From Chrysomallon squamiferum (taxonomy: Eukaryota > Mollusca > Gastropoda > Neomphalida > Peltospiridae): a stretch of DNA of 64,000 bases. The notes under the pieces are model-generated. The model searched no databases and had not been told where the DNA came from. It saw only the letters and a program-made list of their open reading frames with translations. Made by a program: the position numbers and the translations under genes. The DNA is taken from contig CM022673.1 in the NCBI GenBank assembly GCA_012295275.1, forward strand, positions 6,711,311 through 6,775,310. Direction: 5' to 3'. Positions 1 to 12,659 of the stretch are shown one piece after another. Numbering within the stretch: the first letter of the stretch is position 1; every line of letters begins with the position of its first letter.

Positions 1-60
1 TCCATTTTATTAACATACACACAATACATATAAAGAAAACACCAAAAAATTCTGTCTCAC

Positions 61-214
61 CTTTTCTCCATTTTCCATGACAAGCCTGTCCCAGGCATTA
101 ACCTGTGTGGCTTGTTGTAGAAACGTCTGCTCTTGTTCTTCCAGTTCTGCCATCCACTTGTTAATTGATTCTTCCAGCTGTCTGTACGTCATCTGTTTAC
201 CTTGACTAATAGAG
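61..214 (-). CDS. NUP62: NUP62 exon 6: start of coiled-coil domain
   Basis: The exon encodes residues 318-369 and ends in phase 0 at a GTGAGA donor. An open frame also begins at an internal Met at 192, but the true acceptor is a CTGTAG ending at 215. From there the single base C completes the AG left by the previous exon (AGC, Ser) and reads SISQGKQ before MTYRQLEE. Splicing at the nearer AG (193-194) would put a stop in frame, which supports the 214 boundary. The sequence is the most conserved part of the family. Confidence 0.92.
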
Positions 215-2018
215 CTACAGACAAAATTTTAATTAAATCTTGGCATGCTGCTATTTTGTAAAATATCCATCTTTGTTACGGAGAAAGAAAAATGTTCATG
301 AAAGTATTCTTACTTAACATTATATAACATTTTATATATTAACTGAGATAAACTGTGGTAAATGAGGAGGCTTTCTGATAACTGATAAAGATGGTCCAAG
401 TATATTTTCTGCTATCAGTAAAGTAGTGAATTTTTTGAGATGTTCAGTGTTGTTAATCAAATATTTATTCATTATATTCATTACAGAGTGCCCAACTGCA
501 ATCATCATTTTTATAAATATAAATACTGACATATAAATTGTTAAATATGTTTATAAACTTTTAATCATTTACTAAGTAATACAGTTACAATAAACATTTT
601 TTTTATTACACAAACCTAGTCACAGTTGCAGCAGCTGTTGAAGACGGCATACCAAGAGACAATCCGAAACCAGCTGTCTTTGTAGTTGCTGCACCACCTA
701 AACCAAACCCTGCAGTTGATGGTGTTGACGGTGTTGATGTTGCAGTGGATGCTGCAGCAAACCCAGCTTTCAAACCACCTGCTAGAGAAAATCCAGTTGA
801 GGCTGGTGTTGAAGTTGAAAGGCCCAAACTCACAGAAGATGTGCCAAACACTCCACCAGTTGATGTAGCTGTTGATGTTCCCAAAACACCTGGCGCAGAC
901 GTGGCTGTTCCTACACCAAATCCTCCTGGTGCTGCTGCTGCTGCTGTTGATGCTGGGGTTGACAGATTGAAGCTAACAGTTGGAGTTGATGAGACTGCAA
1001 AGCCCAAGCTTGACATTGTTGGTGTCGCTGTTGTTGTTGTTGTTGGTGCTGTTGTACCAAGAAGGCCAAATCCTGCAGGAGCTGCTGAAGTAGTGGTTGC
1101 TGATGTTCCCATTCCAAATCCGACAGATGCTGATATAATTGAGGAAGAAGGATTATAAAATTAGTTTTCAATATTTGGATAAAATTTTGGATCACTTTTT
1201 ACTTTATATACATTAAAAAAATGAAACTAATTCCTCATCTCTGCCTTTAATTTGGGGATATATTATGTAGAGTGTTCTCAATTTGTTTGACATACACACA
1301 CAGAATCATATACACAGAAAGCACATATATGTTCACAGTCATAAGTATTTATTATAACTGTCATGAGAAATTGTTCACACAATCAAAATATTTATTTCAG
1401 TAAAATATATGATGTTCAATATCTTAATATTTTTAAAGCACAAAAGCATTAACCATATAGTTTAATTTAAGAAAAAATGGAAGAAATTTTCAAAAAAAAA
1501 ACAAAAAAAAACAAACAAACAAAAAAAACATGCAGAAATTCTGTATTCTAAGAAACAAATTAAGCAAAATATAAATTGCAATCAAACTGTGTGTTTACCT
1601 GATATCAAAAATAAGAGAAATTTATTAATTTGGCACACAACAAAATAAATTTTTATTTTACACAAAAATTCATTTGGTAAATTAGTAACTTACATCTTTG
1701 TGCTTTCATGGATAACACGAAAGGCACCCAGATTTATGATTTATACTTTTTTTATCTTTTTCGATATCTTTGTTACAGTGTTGTAGGATTTATTTTTCCT
1801 TTTCACAGTTATAATTTTTTATAACTGTTATTATTATTATTATTATTATTATTTTTACCTTGTTGTACTGGTTGTGACTGTCCTAGTGTGAGGTTTAATG
1901 TATTAGCAGTAGATGAAACAGGGGCTAAAGTATTAACAAAAAATATCAACACATGCAATTTTATATAACTTCTGATTAAATGCAAAAACAACAACAAACA
2001 ACAAAAACAGGAATGAAA

Positions 2019-2057
<39 letters not shown>

Positions 2058-3382
2058 CAAATTCGAACTAAAAGCCAATACATAAAAACTTAATAACATG
2101 CAAGTAAAACATTTTATAAAATTTGTAATCAAAAGCCAAAACATCTTCATCTGTATGATTGAAAAATAATTGAACTTTTTTTTTTTTAAATATTATTGAA
2201 AATATTTGTATCAATTTGGAAAATGAAAAATTTAAAGAATTTATTCAGTTTTAAACATGAAAATATTTTACTAAAAAAGTAATTAAAGTCCAGTAAACAA
2301 CTGTCAGAAGTATCCAATTTTAAAAAAATTTTTTTTTTATGTGTCATTTTACATACTGGCAATTGTGTTTGAAATGTATTAATTATACTATTAAATTTGT
2401 TTTGGGATTTTGGGTTTGTTTTTTTAAATAAAAATTAGTAAAAGAAAATAATTCTTCTAACCTAATTCTTCTCACTTCTATATCTATATAATTTTAATCC
2501 AGATAAAAATTATAATTTTTATTTTTACATTTAACCTTCTAAAATGAAATGTTTTAAAAATGTTAAATATACATATTAAATAAATATCAAATAAAATATA
2601 TAATTACAACAAGAAAAAGAAGAAGAAAGATTTATATATAAATATATAAAAAGATTTATATTAAAAAAAAAAAAAAAATAAAATAAATTGTTGCTTTTGA
2701 GAAGAAAAATATATTTTTGGAAAAAAAATAAAATAGAAAAATAAAAATAATCTAAATTTAACCATTTAGAAAATATTTAGAAAAATTACATATTAACAGA
2801 AACAAAAATATTAAATTAATATTAACAATAATAAGATATCCAGAATATATTTTTAATACTGACTTCATTAAGTGTTTATATTGTGATGCTTTCTACTGAT
2901 GGTTTCATTTCTTTCAAGAGGCAAATATTTATCACGGTTATATCTGACATTTATGAAATACATCTTCAAATAAGCAAGGAAGCTGTCATTTTATTGTGTA
3001 CTTGAAAATTATATCACACAGAGAAGTTCTAATTCTTGAATAATATATATAAGCAAGTTAGCCAGTGCTTTACTTATTAAAAATAAAAAATAGCAGAAAG
3101 CAAGTAATCATACTTCATTATTAACAAATGTTGGTTTCTTGCCAAAGTAGACGTGATCTAACTTGGATATATGCAAATATATTAACATTAATTGTTTACA
3201 CAACATAAAAAAAATAAAAACAAAATTAAAAAATAAATTAAATCATCTTGAATTATAAATAAAATTTGGAGTATTCATTTGCATCACAGCTTGAACACTT
3301 TAACAATAAACAAAATAAATCACATAATTTTAAGCAAAATGTATTTCTCTTACTGTTCACCACAACAAGCAAAACCAAACCC

Positions 3383-3415
<33 letters not shown>

Positions 3416-4697
3416 TGTTTAACCAACAAGACTGAGCCTGATAAACTGATAAAGTTAGTATTTAGCGTTATATTTCAGTCAGGTTACCTGAAGGTGGCTG
3501 AGCAGATGTTGTTGTAGCAGCAGTACCAAAACCAAAGCCTGTGTTGCCATTACCTCCACCAAATGAAAACCCAGCTGTGGTTGTGGGTGCTTGAGCAAAA
3601 GAAAACCCACCTGGGGCAACAGTGGTGGCTCCTGTGGTGAGAATAAAGACAATTCTTTTATGATTGACAAAAAAAAATATAAAAAAATATGGTATTCACA
3701 AGTTTTAATTTATAAAATAATTTGTAAATAGGAGAAGAAAAAAAGGTATATTTGTTAATATGGATAAAGGAAAACAAATTTTAAAATCTTATCATATTAA
3801 TTATAAAACAACACTTTTTACTATATAAAAAATGAGTATGTAAGCTCAGTTTTGGTTGATTTATACTGTATTTGAAATGTTTTATTTCTTTTTTTTTTTT
3901 TTTATGTGTGTGCACGTGGGGGGTATTTTTAGTTTTTTACCTGCAAATTTAATCATCCAAAATAATAAACAATATTTTCTTAAATAACAGAATGTAATGT
4001 CAAGAAGTTAATAAAATTAAATCAAAACAAAACTTTATTTTATTTATTAAGTGGACAGAATTACTTCTTAGAATCAAAATACCAAATTTAAAACTGTGAA
4101 AGCATTAAGTGTGGTTAGAAAGATAATAAAAATAAATGTTAAAAGTAGATACAGTGACCTGCTGAAGTGGTAGGTGGTTTATTAAAAGTGAAGCCACCTG
4201 CTGGTGCTGTTGCTGTTGCTGCTGCTGTTGCTGTTGCAGTTGTTGTTCCTGTTCCTCCAAAAGAGAAGCCAGTAGTACCTCCAGCAGGTGCCCCGAAACT
4301 AAAACCTGACGTTGAACCTGATGTTGTTGTCTGAGGAGTCTGAGTGGTACCCCCAAATGAGAAACCTGACATAAATAAATATGGATCTTATTGTTTATAA
4401 TTATAATGTAAGAAAATAAACCTTACCCAATATATTACATATATAAACAAATTTCGAAAGAACAAGTTGATGTAAAATAAAAATATCAATAAAAATAGTA
4501 AATATATTAATTATTTAATAGTGTTTATATATATATATATATAAATACAATTAAAATCCATATTTTCTTTTAACATCTGACAATAATATACATCATTAAA
4601 CAAAATACCTCCACTTTGGCCTCCAAACATTATGCTGCTTTATTTCCTAGACTTTTTTCAGTTTTTGCAGAAAAAGGATCAGGAAAAGTATTAAGAT
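61..4697 (-). CDS. NUP62: Nuclear pore glycoprotein p62 (NUP62), partial gene, 6 exons
   Basis: NUP62 is the FG-nucleoporin of the central transport channel; its C-terminal coiled coil assembles with NUP54 and NUP58, while the FG repeats bind importins. Coding segments on the minus strand, in transcript order, are 4630-4609, 4365-4159, 3631-3488, 1924-1859, 1129-616 and 214-61. All junctions are GT..AG and every split codon closes, giving 369 residues. Residues 1-317 are Thr/Ser/Ala-rich with GFSFGG, GFGFG and AGFGL motifs and almost no charge, as expected of an FG domain. Residues 326-369 contain TYRQLEE, INKW, QATQVNAWDR and ENGEK, the conserved start of the NUP62 coiled-coil domain. Human NUP62 enters this block at about the same residue number, so roughly 150 residues of coiled coil lie beyond the left edge. 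Identification is from protein pattern; no search was run. Confidence 0.95.
616..1129 (-). CDS. NUP62: NUP62 exon 5: large FG-repeat exon
   Basis: The exon encodes residues 148-317 plus split codons. It is rich in Thr, Ser, Ala and Pro, with GF/FG motifs spaced every 10-25 residues (VGFGMG, AGFGLLG, GGFGVG, GVFG, AGFGLGG, AGFGLSLG). The acceptor TATATCAG ends at 1130; the donor is a weak GTTTGT at 615. Alanine and threonine runs encoded by GCN/ACN triplets look slippage-prone. A 137-residue plus-strand open frame across the same bases is its antisense shadow. Confidence 0.9.
1859..1924 (-). CDS. NUP62: NUP62 exon 4: small FG-free cassette
   Basis: This 66-bp exon has phase 1 at both ends. 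It reads APVSSTANTLNLTLGQSQ then PVQQ, with acceptor TACTTTAG and donor GTAAAA. It contains no FG motif but keeps the Ser/Thr/Gln-rich composition of the domain. Its ends fit both neighbours (G|CC and G|CA), so skipping it would also leave an open frame. An ATT repeat sits directly inside the downstream intron. Confidence 0.75.
3488..3631 (-). CDS. NUP62: NUP62 exon 3: FG-repeat exon
   Basis: The exon encodes residues 78-124 plus split codons, with motifs GGFSFAQ, AGFSFGGG and TGFGFG. The acceptor TCTCACCACAG and donor GTAACC are good, and the phase is 1 at both ends. Other open frames over this stretch on either strand are shadows rich in Leu/Gln or Ala/Val. Confidence 0.9.
4159..4365 (-). 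CDS. NUP62: NUP62 exon 2: FG-repeat exon
   Basis: The exon encodes residues 9-76 with GFSFGGTTQ, SGFSFGAPAGG, TGFSFGGTG and PAGGFTFNKPP, the canonical N-terminal FG style of NUP62. The acceptor is TTTATGTCAG. The donor reads GTCACT, which is weak after the GT, but the phase and the continuation into the next exon support it. A (TA)(AC) alanine/threonine tract lies mid-exon. Confidence 0.9.
4609..4697 (-). CDS. NUP62: NUP62 exon 1 coding start with 5' UTR
   Basis: The start codon at 4630-4628 opens MFGGQSG and the exon stops at 4609 with donor GTATTT, leaving one G that joins GT to continue GFSFGG. Bases 4631-4697 would be 5' UTR behind an acceptor ATTTTCAG. A further upstream non-coding exon is therefore expected. 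A possible donor CCG|GTAACT lies at 5288/5289 in a somewhat less AT-rich stretch (about 5289-5340), but that is only a guess. Confidence 0.8.
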
Positions 4698-4930
4698 CTG
4701 AAAATGAATAAAAATCATTTTTACAAATACAGAAAAAGTGAAACAGATTACATTTCCCAGTAACAAAACTATAGCATTTACAAAAATAACTAATATTTAT
4801 ATTTTACTTCAAAAACAATTCGCTCATAGATTTTAATTATAAATATAGTCTCTGGATCTCATATGGTTCTGATCTGGAGGGATTTAAATCAGTAATTAAC
4901 CTGATGTCTTGGTATTTAAAAAAAAAAAAA

Positions 4931-4964
<34 letters not shown>

Positions 4965-5968
4965 ATAAAATATTTTGAGTACTCATATTCGTATTTATGT
5001 CAGCCAAATGAAAAACATATTATTGAATGTTCAGCTTGACTGTTGATAAGGTTTGGTTATTTTGAATTTCTGGAGACAGACTTTTCGTTCAAGCATTACT
5101 ATTTATAATTTACTTTGGACGTTTGCGGTTTCAATTTTGATATTCTGGTTTCGACTCTTCTTTTCAAGTCTTGAACTTTATGGTTTTACGTCACTGTTAA
5201 AACTGCATGATACTTTGATGATATTAAATGGAAATAAAAGTGATCAGCTTAAAATTCACTCCAGGAAAATTCAGTTTTTGAAGTTACCGGTCTAATTTTG
5301 CCTTTTAACTTTTTATATCGAAAATGCCCGCTACATGGGTTTCACCAAGACTAAATAACGGTAGTTGTAAAATGTACTTAATAATTCAATACCTTTACAT
5401 CCAATTATTTGTATCTAAATTCAGAGACAGCGTATAATATGTCAGAGAAATACTACTGAAATAATGTTTACAAATTAAAAGTTTGGTTTTGTTAAGTAAT
5501 AACGACATTATTCAAACGACTGGTACAAATATGCAGCGTAATATATTTTGAGGCACAGATGTAAGCTTCATCATGTCCCAAAACCACGTTCGTTTTCTGG
5601 CTAGAACTGTTTTGGTAAAAAATAATAATATCGAACCTGCATGTCGTATTTTAGACAGGTAAAATATAATACATTTCAGTGATAAAATGTAGTAACAAAT
5701 ATAATACAAACGTAGTCAAGATTTAGTTTGAAAAAGCCAAGGTCGTCTGTTAATAATTCACAAATTATTACCATCAGTATTCTGGTATTCAGCCTTTTCA
5801 GCTATTATATCAATAATATAAACAATTGATACATCTCAACTTCTAGATTTGAGCTAAATAATATATCATTACAACTGTCTTACTATTATAAATAACTAGT
5901 AGACACTTGTTTCAGTTTTAATACCAAAGGGGACGTAACTTTCTTCTATTTCGCCGATTTCATTTTAA

Positions 5969-6008
<40 letters not shown>

Positions 6009-6487
6009 TATTTTTATGTCATATTGAAGTTCACTCTTCCCTTACACGTGCTATTTGTTTTCTTTATAGAATTTTGAGGAATGAGAGATTTTATGAAGAT
6101 GTCCGACGACGAATGTATAATGAGAAGCCAACACAGAAAAGACAACGCTTGAGCTATGAACGATGTACACGAATATACAATACTGACATGCAACGCAAAA
6201 TTGAATTTATCATGCGCAAAAACAGAGTTAATCCATGGCCAAGATAATGAACAGATGGACAAAGACAGATTAGCAATGTGTACATAAAAGAAACAAAGAA
6301 ATGTAGAGTAAACAAAGAACATTACTGCAGAAATACTTTGTTTTAGAAGAAAATAGTAATAAATAAACACCAGATATTGACTTTTGTATTTATTTAAAAC
6401 AACATTCTTACAGACATATTCTAACAGTGACAATTTATTTTATAGGACTAGTATCACTGTTTCAATAACTATACATCTAATTAAATA

Positions 6488-6519
<32 letters not shown>

Positions 6520-8232
6520 GAATAAACAACTTTTTAGAACAATATCAATTATCCACAAGTCATAAAAAAATAAATTCTCAACAATGCAAGATATTGATTC
6601 ATTATAAATGTAAATTTTCTGAATCCACAAATAAAATAATAAATACAATGTTATATCTGAATTAATTTACATGACAAAATGGAAGTGATGAAATTGGTTC
6701 TGAGCAACAATATATCTGACAGTCTGCATTTCATTTGATGCCCTAGAGTTGTTACATGAATCAGTCTTTTTAACTGATTTTCTAATTATTATGAGGTTTT
6801 TGGTTTTTTAATTATTAATAAAATGTTAGTAAAAAATGAAGATAAAAAAAAACTTCCCATCTAAAATTTTCTTAATTACTGCATGCAAAACTAGTAATTT
6901 GAATATTTTGAAGTCTGAATAAAGCTGATTATATTGTTGACAGACAGGAAGAGAAGGTGAAATTGGCACTTTACTTTTCCCCCCCATTAAAACAAAATAA
7001 ATTGGTGAAGAAAACTAATAACCAAAATCACACCCATATGCAGATTATGAAACATATTATCCCAAAACATAAATGGCAAACAAATATTTTGTATATCTGT
7101 CATTTGATCTGTGTCAAATAACTAAATGGGGGAAAAAAAACACTACACATTTTAATCTCAGAAGGATGCAGTTGAATTAACTTTTTAAAAATCAATCTAT
7201 TTACATACATTTTGATTGGTTACTGCAGAAAAAACCCACCAAACATTTCACTGATTTTTAAAAGTTAGAATAAAGTTACATACATTATTAATTGTTTATT
7301 CTGAACTGGTATATAATTATAAATAAAAAAAAGATAAAATGTATTTGAAAACATGTCTGTCAAGACAATATTTCTCCTACATTTTTGAAATTTGAACCCG
7401 ATGAGAATAATAAATATTCTTTACATAATGCACCGTGTGTCTGGTCAAATATTTTCTTAACTATTATTTATAGTTTTCTTCAGTTACAAGAAAAGACCAT
7501 AGTTGCTCTTGATTAAAAAACGGTCACATTTTTAAAGTTTGCACCAGAGAGTAACACTCATTCATTTTATTACAAAATATATTGTAGAAGAAAAACAAAA
7601 AACAAATATTTTTATTAGAACTGTTTGTAACAAATAGATAAGACAAATGTTACAGTCTTATAAACAGAAAAATTCATCCATTATTTTAGAGTACCTGAGG
7701 AGTATTAATTCTAAACTGAAATGAAATAAATAAATATATATATATATATAAAAGAAAAATATTAAATAGTTTCATTAGATATTTGTATTCTACAGTTAAA
7801 AGACAAAACAGTTCACTGTCGTAACAATGAAAATATTGTCTGAACATCTGTTGTCCACAATATTTAAGATATTTACGGAAAAATGTATATTTTATGACAT
7901 CATGCTATAGTTATGCAAGAAAAAAATTGGATTAACATAAATAAACATCATCCATCTGAAGACAAAGAAAAATCAAAATAGTAAATATTTTAACACAGAT
8001 TGTAATAACTTTTTGGTTTGTGATAGCAATAATATTAACAATATATATCAGGTAGGGCCACTGTTATTTTTTAAATCAAATAATCATCATAGTTTTTACA
8101 ATGTAAAATATATAACCACGCACATTCATTCTATGAATGGATTATACAATCACAGACAGGCATATGAGAAAAATAATTAACGTCTTCGTACTTCTGGCAA
8201 TTTGATGATAAACAACTACAGCAACTGAATCA
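4698..8232. other. NUP62-BET1 intergenic region, BET1 3' UTR and probable NUP62 promoter
   Basis: No additional gene is supported. The right part (about 6400-8232) would contain the BET1 3' UTR on the minus strand; several AATAAA signals occur there (for example minus-strand 6394-6389), so the cleavage site cannot be chosen. The left part should hold the NUP62 promoter and first exon, near 5290-5350 or further right. Simple repeats include an AAT run at about 4930-4968, an AAT run at 5970-6007 and a T run at 6491-6519. A minus-strand 139-codon open frame at 6014-6433 is hydrophobic but resembles AT-rich noise. Confidence 0.5.
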
Positions 8233-8388
8233 TCATCTGAATCTAACAATAAGCCAGCACACTGTGAAGACAAAGATACAGAAAATTATCATATACAGCC
8301 ACAGTTTCCAGTGACCAGCCCGTGTTAGTTTCTGGAGTCTACCCATTGTGGCTTGGAGAATGTTACCTGAGGCATCAAAATCATTGTC
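8233..8388 (-). CDS. BET1: BET1 exon 4 (C-terminal heptads, TM anchor, stop)
   Basis: The exon begins DNDFDASGNILQATMGRLQK, corresponding to the DSQFDSTTGFL region of human BET1, then reads the membrane anchor and ends in TGA at 8235-8233. The acceptor TATCTTTCAG is good. Confidence 0.94.
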   Translation of the reverse strand, partial: DNDFDASGNILQATMGRLQKLTRAGHWKLWLYMIIFCIFVFTVCWLIVRFR

Positions 8389-8660
8389 CTGAAAGATATC
8401 AGAAAAGGATTATAATAAGTCTAAAGACAAAATATTATATACTTAATTAAAGTCACGATTAAAATGTACTTCTGGTGATGTAAATAAATAATTTAAATAC
8501 ATTATATGAAATGTTTTTTTTTTTCTCATGTGAATAAATAGCTTAAATATTTTAGGTGAAGGTTTTTGTTATTTCAGATCATTCTTTAAAAAACAAAATA
8601 ACCAAAAAAAGAAAAAAGAAAAAAATTAAACAATAATTATTACTTAAACAAACTCAAGGT

Positions 8661-8709
<49 letters not shown>

Positions 8710-10016
8710 TGCAGTTTTCCTTTCATTTTTGTATAACCACTGCATTTATTTCTTATAAATATCAAGTGAAGTATAAGTTTTTGTTCTTTATGAATGGACT
8801 GGTGGATATTTTATAGAGTAGCAAATTGAAATGATGGTAAAATTATTCTGTGCTTCAGTACATCATATTTATAAATATTTTCATTTTCATTTTAAGTTAA
8901 AAAATATTTTTTAGTAACACATTTGAATTATTTACCATTCCTGTTAACAATTGGTTCTGAGCTCGTACTTCTGTTCCTATATCTATTGTCAGCTTTAAAA
9001 AACAATAAAAATAAAAAATCATTAATTCAGTATAATTTTATAAATTAACAGTCAACAGACAATATACAACAAAGCACATATATTACACAGATTTAAAAAA
9101 CTCAGTGTTCTTTTTAGAAACTATAATATTTAGAATAAACATAAAAAAAGATATGAATTTTTTGTTAAGCTTCTTACATTTATGATAAAAATATAATTAA
9201 ACTGTTGTAAAACAGACTTAAAAATTTCTTTTATTATTATTCCTCAAAGAAAAAAAAAGGCATTCTGATGTCATGACTCTAACATGATACTCAAAGTAAA
9301 ACTAATTTCTAACTAATGCTCTCACAGTACGACATGTCTAGTTGCTATTTACAATTAAAATTAAAGTATCATATTAATTAAGCCTCATCACTTATGATGG
9401 ATTAAACTCTTACAAAATGACTTCTTTTCAAAAGCATAGATTGACAGAAAATCAATTGATTAAGTTCCTTAAACATTAATGATTGTTTTCTTCTGGTGAA
9501 TGTAAATAATTCTGAATGTGAATGGAAATGGTCTCACTGATTTAAGAGCTTTCACTTTTCCCGATAGTGCTTCTTCTAATCTTTCATTATCTTCCTCCAC
9601 CATCTCAGTCTGTGGACGATAGCCCATCTCATTTCCTGAAATATGGATTTAAACGTCTGAATTTGGCTGCATGTGAAAAATATGAATAGAATGGAGAAGG
9701 TAAGGGAACAAGAATACGGTGTCCTACACACGAATACGAGATAATCAGATATGATATTTAAAACGAGGGTAAACATTCGTCCATTTATAATTTATAATTC
9801 AGAAATATATATTAGTTGACTTTAAAGATTTAAGAAAGATATGTGATTTCAAACATCTCGATGATAAATATTAATTATTATACATAACAAAAATCTTTCT
9901 TTAGATCAATGTTCACAATTTCACATTTATTACAGATTTATATACTGATGCTGATAGCACCTCAACTAAGACAAATAATTTAAAATAATATTCTCACCTA
10001 TATGCGCTCGCCTCAT
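8233..10016 (-). CDS. BET1: BET1 homolog, Golgi vesicular SNARE, complete 4-exon gene
   Basis: BET1 is a Qc-SNARE working with syntaxin-5, GS27/membrin and Sec22b or Ykt6 in ER-to-Golgi fusion. Exons on the minus strand are 10016-9998, 9635-9538, 8992-8936 and 8388-8233, with GT..AG borders and matching phases, giving 109 residues. It starts MRRAHIGNEMGYRPQ; the SNARE motif (about residues 22-80) includes EEDNERLEEALSGKVKALKS, then LTIDIGTEVRAQNQLL, where Q51 aligns with the zero-layer glutamine of Qc SNAREs. A 20-residue hydrophobic anchor (about 87-106, LWLYMIIFCIFVFTVCWLIV) is followed by RFR and a TGA stop, a tail-anchored topology. Human BET1 is 118 residues and begins MRRAGLG, so this protein is full length with a slightly shorter N-terminus. 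Confidence 0.95.
8663..8706. repeat. (CA)n microsatellite in BET1 intron 3
   Basis: About 22 dinucleotide units of CA between BET1 exons 3 and 4. Confidence 0.95.
8936..8992 (-). CDS. BET1: BET1 exon 3 (zero layer of SNARE motif)
   Basis: A 57-bp phase-0 exon of 19 codons, LTIDIGTEVRAQNQLLTGM. AQN aligns with TQN of human BET1 and SNAP-25, placing the ionic-layer glutamine here. The exon is too short to stand out as an open frame; it was found by homology and splice phase (acceptor TTTTTTAAAG, donor GTAAAT). Confidence 0.92.
9538..9635 (-). CDS. BET1: BET1 exon 2 (N-terminal half of SNARE motif)
   Basis: The exon encodes residues 8-39, including EEDNERLEEALSGKVKALKS, the first heptads of the SNARE helix. 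The acceptor ATATTTCAG is preceded by a pyrimidine-poor stretch; the donor GTGAGACC follows a phase-0 end. The longer open frame that reads through the acceptor is not coding upstream of it. Confidence 0.92.
9998..10016 (-). CDS. BET1: BET1 exon 1 (start codon)
   Basis: The 19-bp coding part reads MRRAHI plus one G, ending at donor GTGAGA. The MRRA opening is characteristic of animal BET1. The promoter and 5' UTR lie to the right of 10016, where the sequence becomes slightly richer in CpG (about 10010-10150). Confidence 0.92.
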
Positions 10017-10645
10017 TGTTTTACATTCGTTGTTAAATTACAAAACTGAAAAATGTAGTCGAAGAAAACAAAAATATATCCAATGTCAAATTCTGAAATT
10101 GTCGGAAAACGAAAACAAACACGTGTCTTAAAATAAGGACATCTACTTCCTTATATGTATTAAGGGGAGATAACATATTGACAAATAAAATTTAAAAAAT
10201 AAATAGAAAATAAAGACAATATTCTAGACCTCGTCATAGGAAACAAATGATTTAAATGATAATAATAATAAGATTTTGTTTTGCTTACAGAGCTTGTATT
10301 AATGTTAAAGAGTATGAAAACAACAACAACAAAAACAAAGTAAAAAAATATTATTTTCTTATTGTAAAATATCTATTAAACCAATATAATAATTCATAGA
10401 GCAAGATCGAGTTTGACCCTATTAAAAACATTAAAACTAATATGATAATAATTTTGCTGAAATAAAATTCCTAATTAGTGTTTTCGAATTAATTTATAAG
10501 TTAATAAAATAGATAAATGCCTCTCTCGTAATATTATTTTTATTAATGCAAAAATATTTTAAGAGAAATATTATAATTATGTTCTGGGGGAAATTTATTA
10601 AATTTTATTTTATTCACAAACTGCAGTAACCAGCAGTTATAGATA

Positions 10646-10649
<4 letters not shown>

Positions 10650-10724
<75 letters not shown>
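10650..10724. repeat. (GA)n microsatellite
   Basis: About 37 uninterrupted GA units. A TTAG tetranucleotide run follows at about 10781-10805. Confidence 0.96.
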
Positions 10725-10728
<4 letters not shown>

Positions 10729-12239
10729 TAAAATAAAATGCTGAAATACGTGTAATAATAATTTTTATTATTTATTTATTTAGTTAGTTAGTTAGTTAGT
10801 TAGTTATTAGTACACTGATTCCATTTTTAGGCTTTCAATTTAAAAAAATAATAATGTACGTGTTAGAAAACAAAATATCTCTCCATGGTTTCCGATATAT
10901 CGACGTGGTGAGAAGTTATCGGTGCCATTTACGGATTATTATTGATATTAACAGGGCTCATTTGTTAATTTTTAGAGATACGATGATGAATCAATACCTA
11001 TGGAATTATCTGAAAACATAAACATATTTTTAAAAAACCTAAATGCTGGTGGACGTGGGAAAAAAAAAGTTTTATAAAATGATATACACGTGCATATATT
11101 TTAATTAACACAGCAGCAGCAAACACCTCAAACAGTTCTGAAAATTATCGATATTTTCGTCTTCTGAATCTATATAATATCATCATATCACAACGAATCC
11201 AAGTAATAATGCATAAGTAATTAATATATTTGATACACGTAATGTATATATCAGCAACCGTATGCAGTTAATGACAGTGGACATTAAGCATTGTGTATAA
11301 ATAAGCTTTCAGCGCATAATTGTATGTATCTGGTGCACAAGCACGGTAAACGTGATACATGCACTCGCCGTCAAAAGTTTTAGTATAGGTCTGCTTAGAA
11401 GTAGTATCCATTATTAACAACCCAGACATACATTTTTTAAAATTTTTATTAATTTACTATCTTTCAGTTTATTAGATAATCTATAGTTACTTCGCGTCAA
11501 CATAATTTATTAATTTTCAGAGTGTAGTGATTAAATTAATATTCAAGAGTGTTGAACCACATAGTTTTCTTCTTCTTCTTATATATATATATATATATAT
11601 CCACACACATACAAACACACACACAGACACAAACACATACACATCACTTCAGCTATGAACCCTCATCTGTATATATATACAAAAGCCAGTGACTAGCTTA
11701 ATCTCTTATTTCTCATTTGAAAAGCTAAAAAAAAAAAAAAAAAAAATCTATAGAAAGACGGCTCTACTGTTACATAATGTCAGTGACAAAAGAATGAGCT
11801 AAAAGGAAAAAATGCTTACGTAATTTTCAAACTATCTACACAGACTAATCCAGCTACTGTGTAATATATTGATAACATCACACCGTGCGAGTAGGTATAA
11901 TTAGTTCTTTACAAAATTAACGTTTCTACTGCGGTATCAGAAAACACGTTTCAGCATGTTTACAGGAATGCATTTGTTACGACTGTAACAGAAGCTGTAG
12001 AATGGGAGACGAAATCATTTGAAATGGATTAACTTCAGTTTCAGGCGATGAACGAGCCTTTTTCACAAAAGTTAATGACAGAGTGTTTGTGGGGTTTTTT
12101 GGCAGGTTTTTTTTGTGCGTTTTTTTTTTTTTTTTTTTTTTAATTTCAGACAACCCGTTGCAAAAACAAACAAACATAAAACATACAGTTTTATACGTAT
12201 TGTAGAGTGTATAATTCGAATTCGAAGACCTTAAATCAA

Positions 12240-12271
<32 letters not shown>

Positions 12272-12582
12272 AGGACCAGATATGTGGCTACTTTTCTACG
12301 TTTATTTTATATTAATTTTTTATTTGTTATTTTTAATTTTTTTTTTTTTTTTTAATTATTATACTTTTCTTCTTTCTTTCTTTTTTTTTTTTAATTAAGA
12401 AAAATAAATAATTTTGGGAAAAGGATAAGAAGAAAAAAGATAAAAAGATAATAAAAAATAAAATTGAAAAAGGCAAGTACATTGTATAAACTTTTCCAAA
12501 GTAAGTCCTGAATCGTTCTTCTAAATAATATTTACTGCATTTTTTTATTTATAATGCTTCTAAATATAATTCATTGGTCGAT

Positions 12583-12586
<4 letters not shown>

Positions 12587-12658
<72 letters not shown>
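12587..12658. repeat. (AG)n microsatellite
   Basis: About 35 AG units. They create an artificial Arg-Glu open frame that continues to 12796 and should not be called a gene. Confidence 0.96.

Positions 12659-12659
<1 letters not shown>

Noticed and set aside
332-532. 66-residue minus-strand frame between NUP62 exons 5 and 6
   Set aside because: The exon 5 to exon 6 junction at 616/214 is already in phase, so it is not needed, and its sequence is neither FG-like nor coiled-coil.
745-1158. 137-residue plus-strand Val/Pro/Ala-rich frame
   Set aside because: It is antisense to the NUP62 FG exon; the minus-strand reading has the family motifs and matching splice phases.
6014-6433. 139-residue hydrophobic minus-strand frame downstream of BET1
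   Set aside because: Its composition matches random AT-rich sequence (Phe, Tyr, Ser, Leu, Ile); no domain is recognised, and it lies in probable UTR or intergenic DNA.
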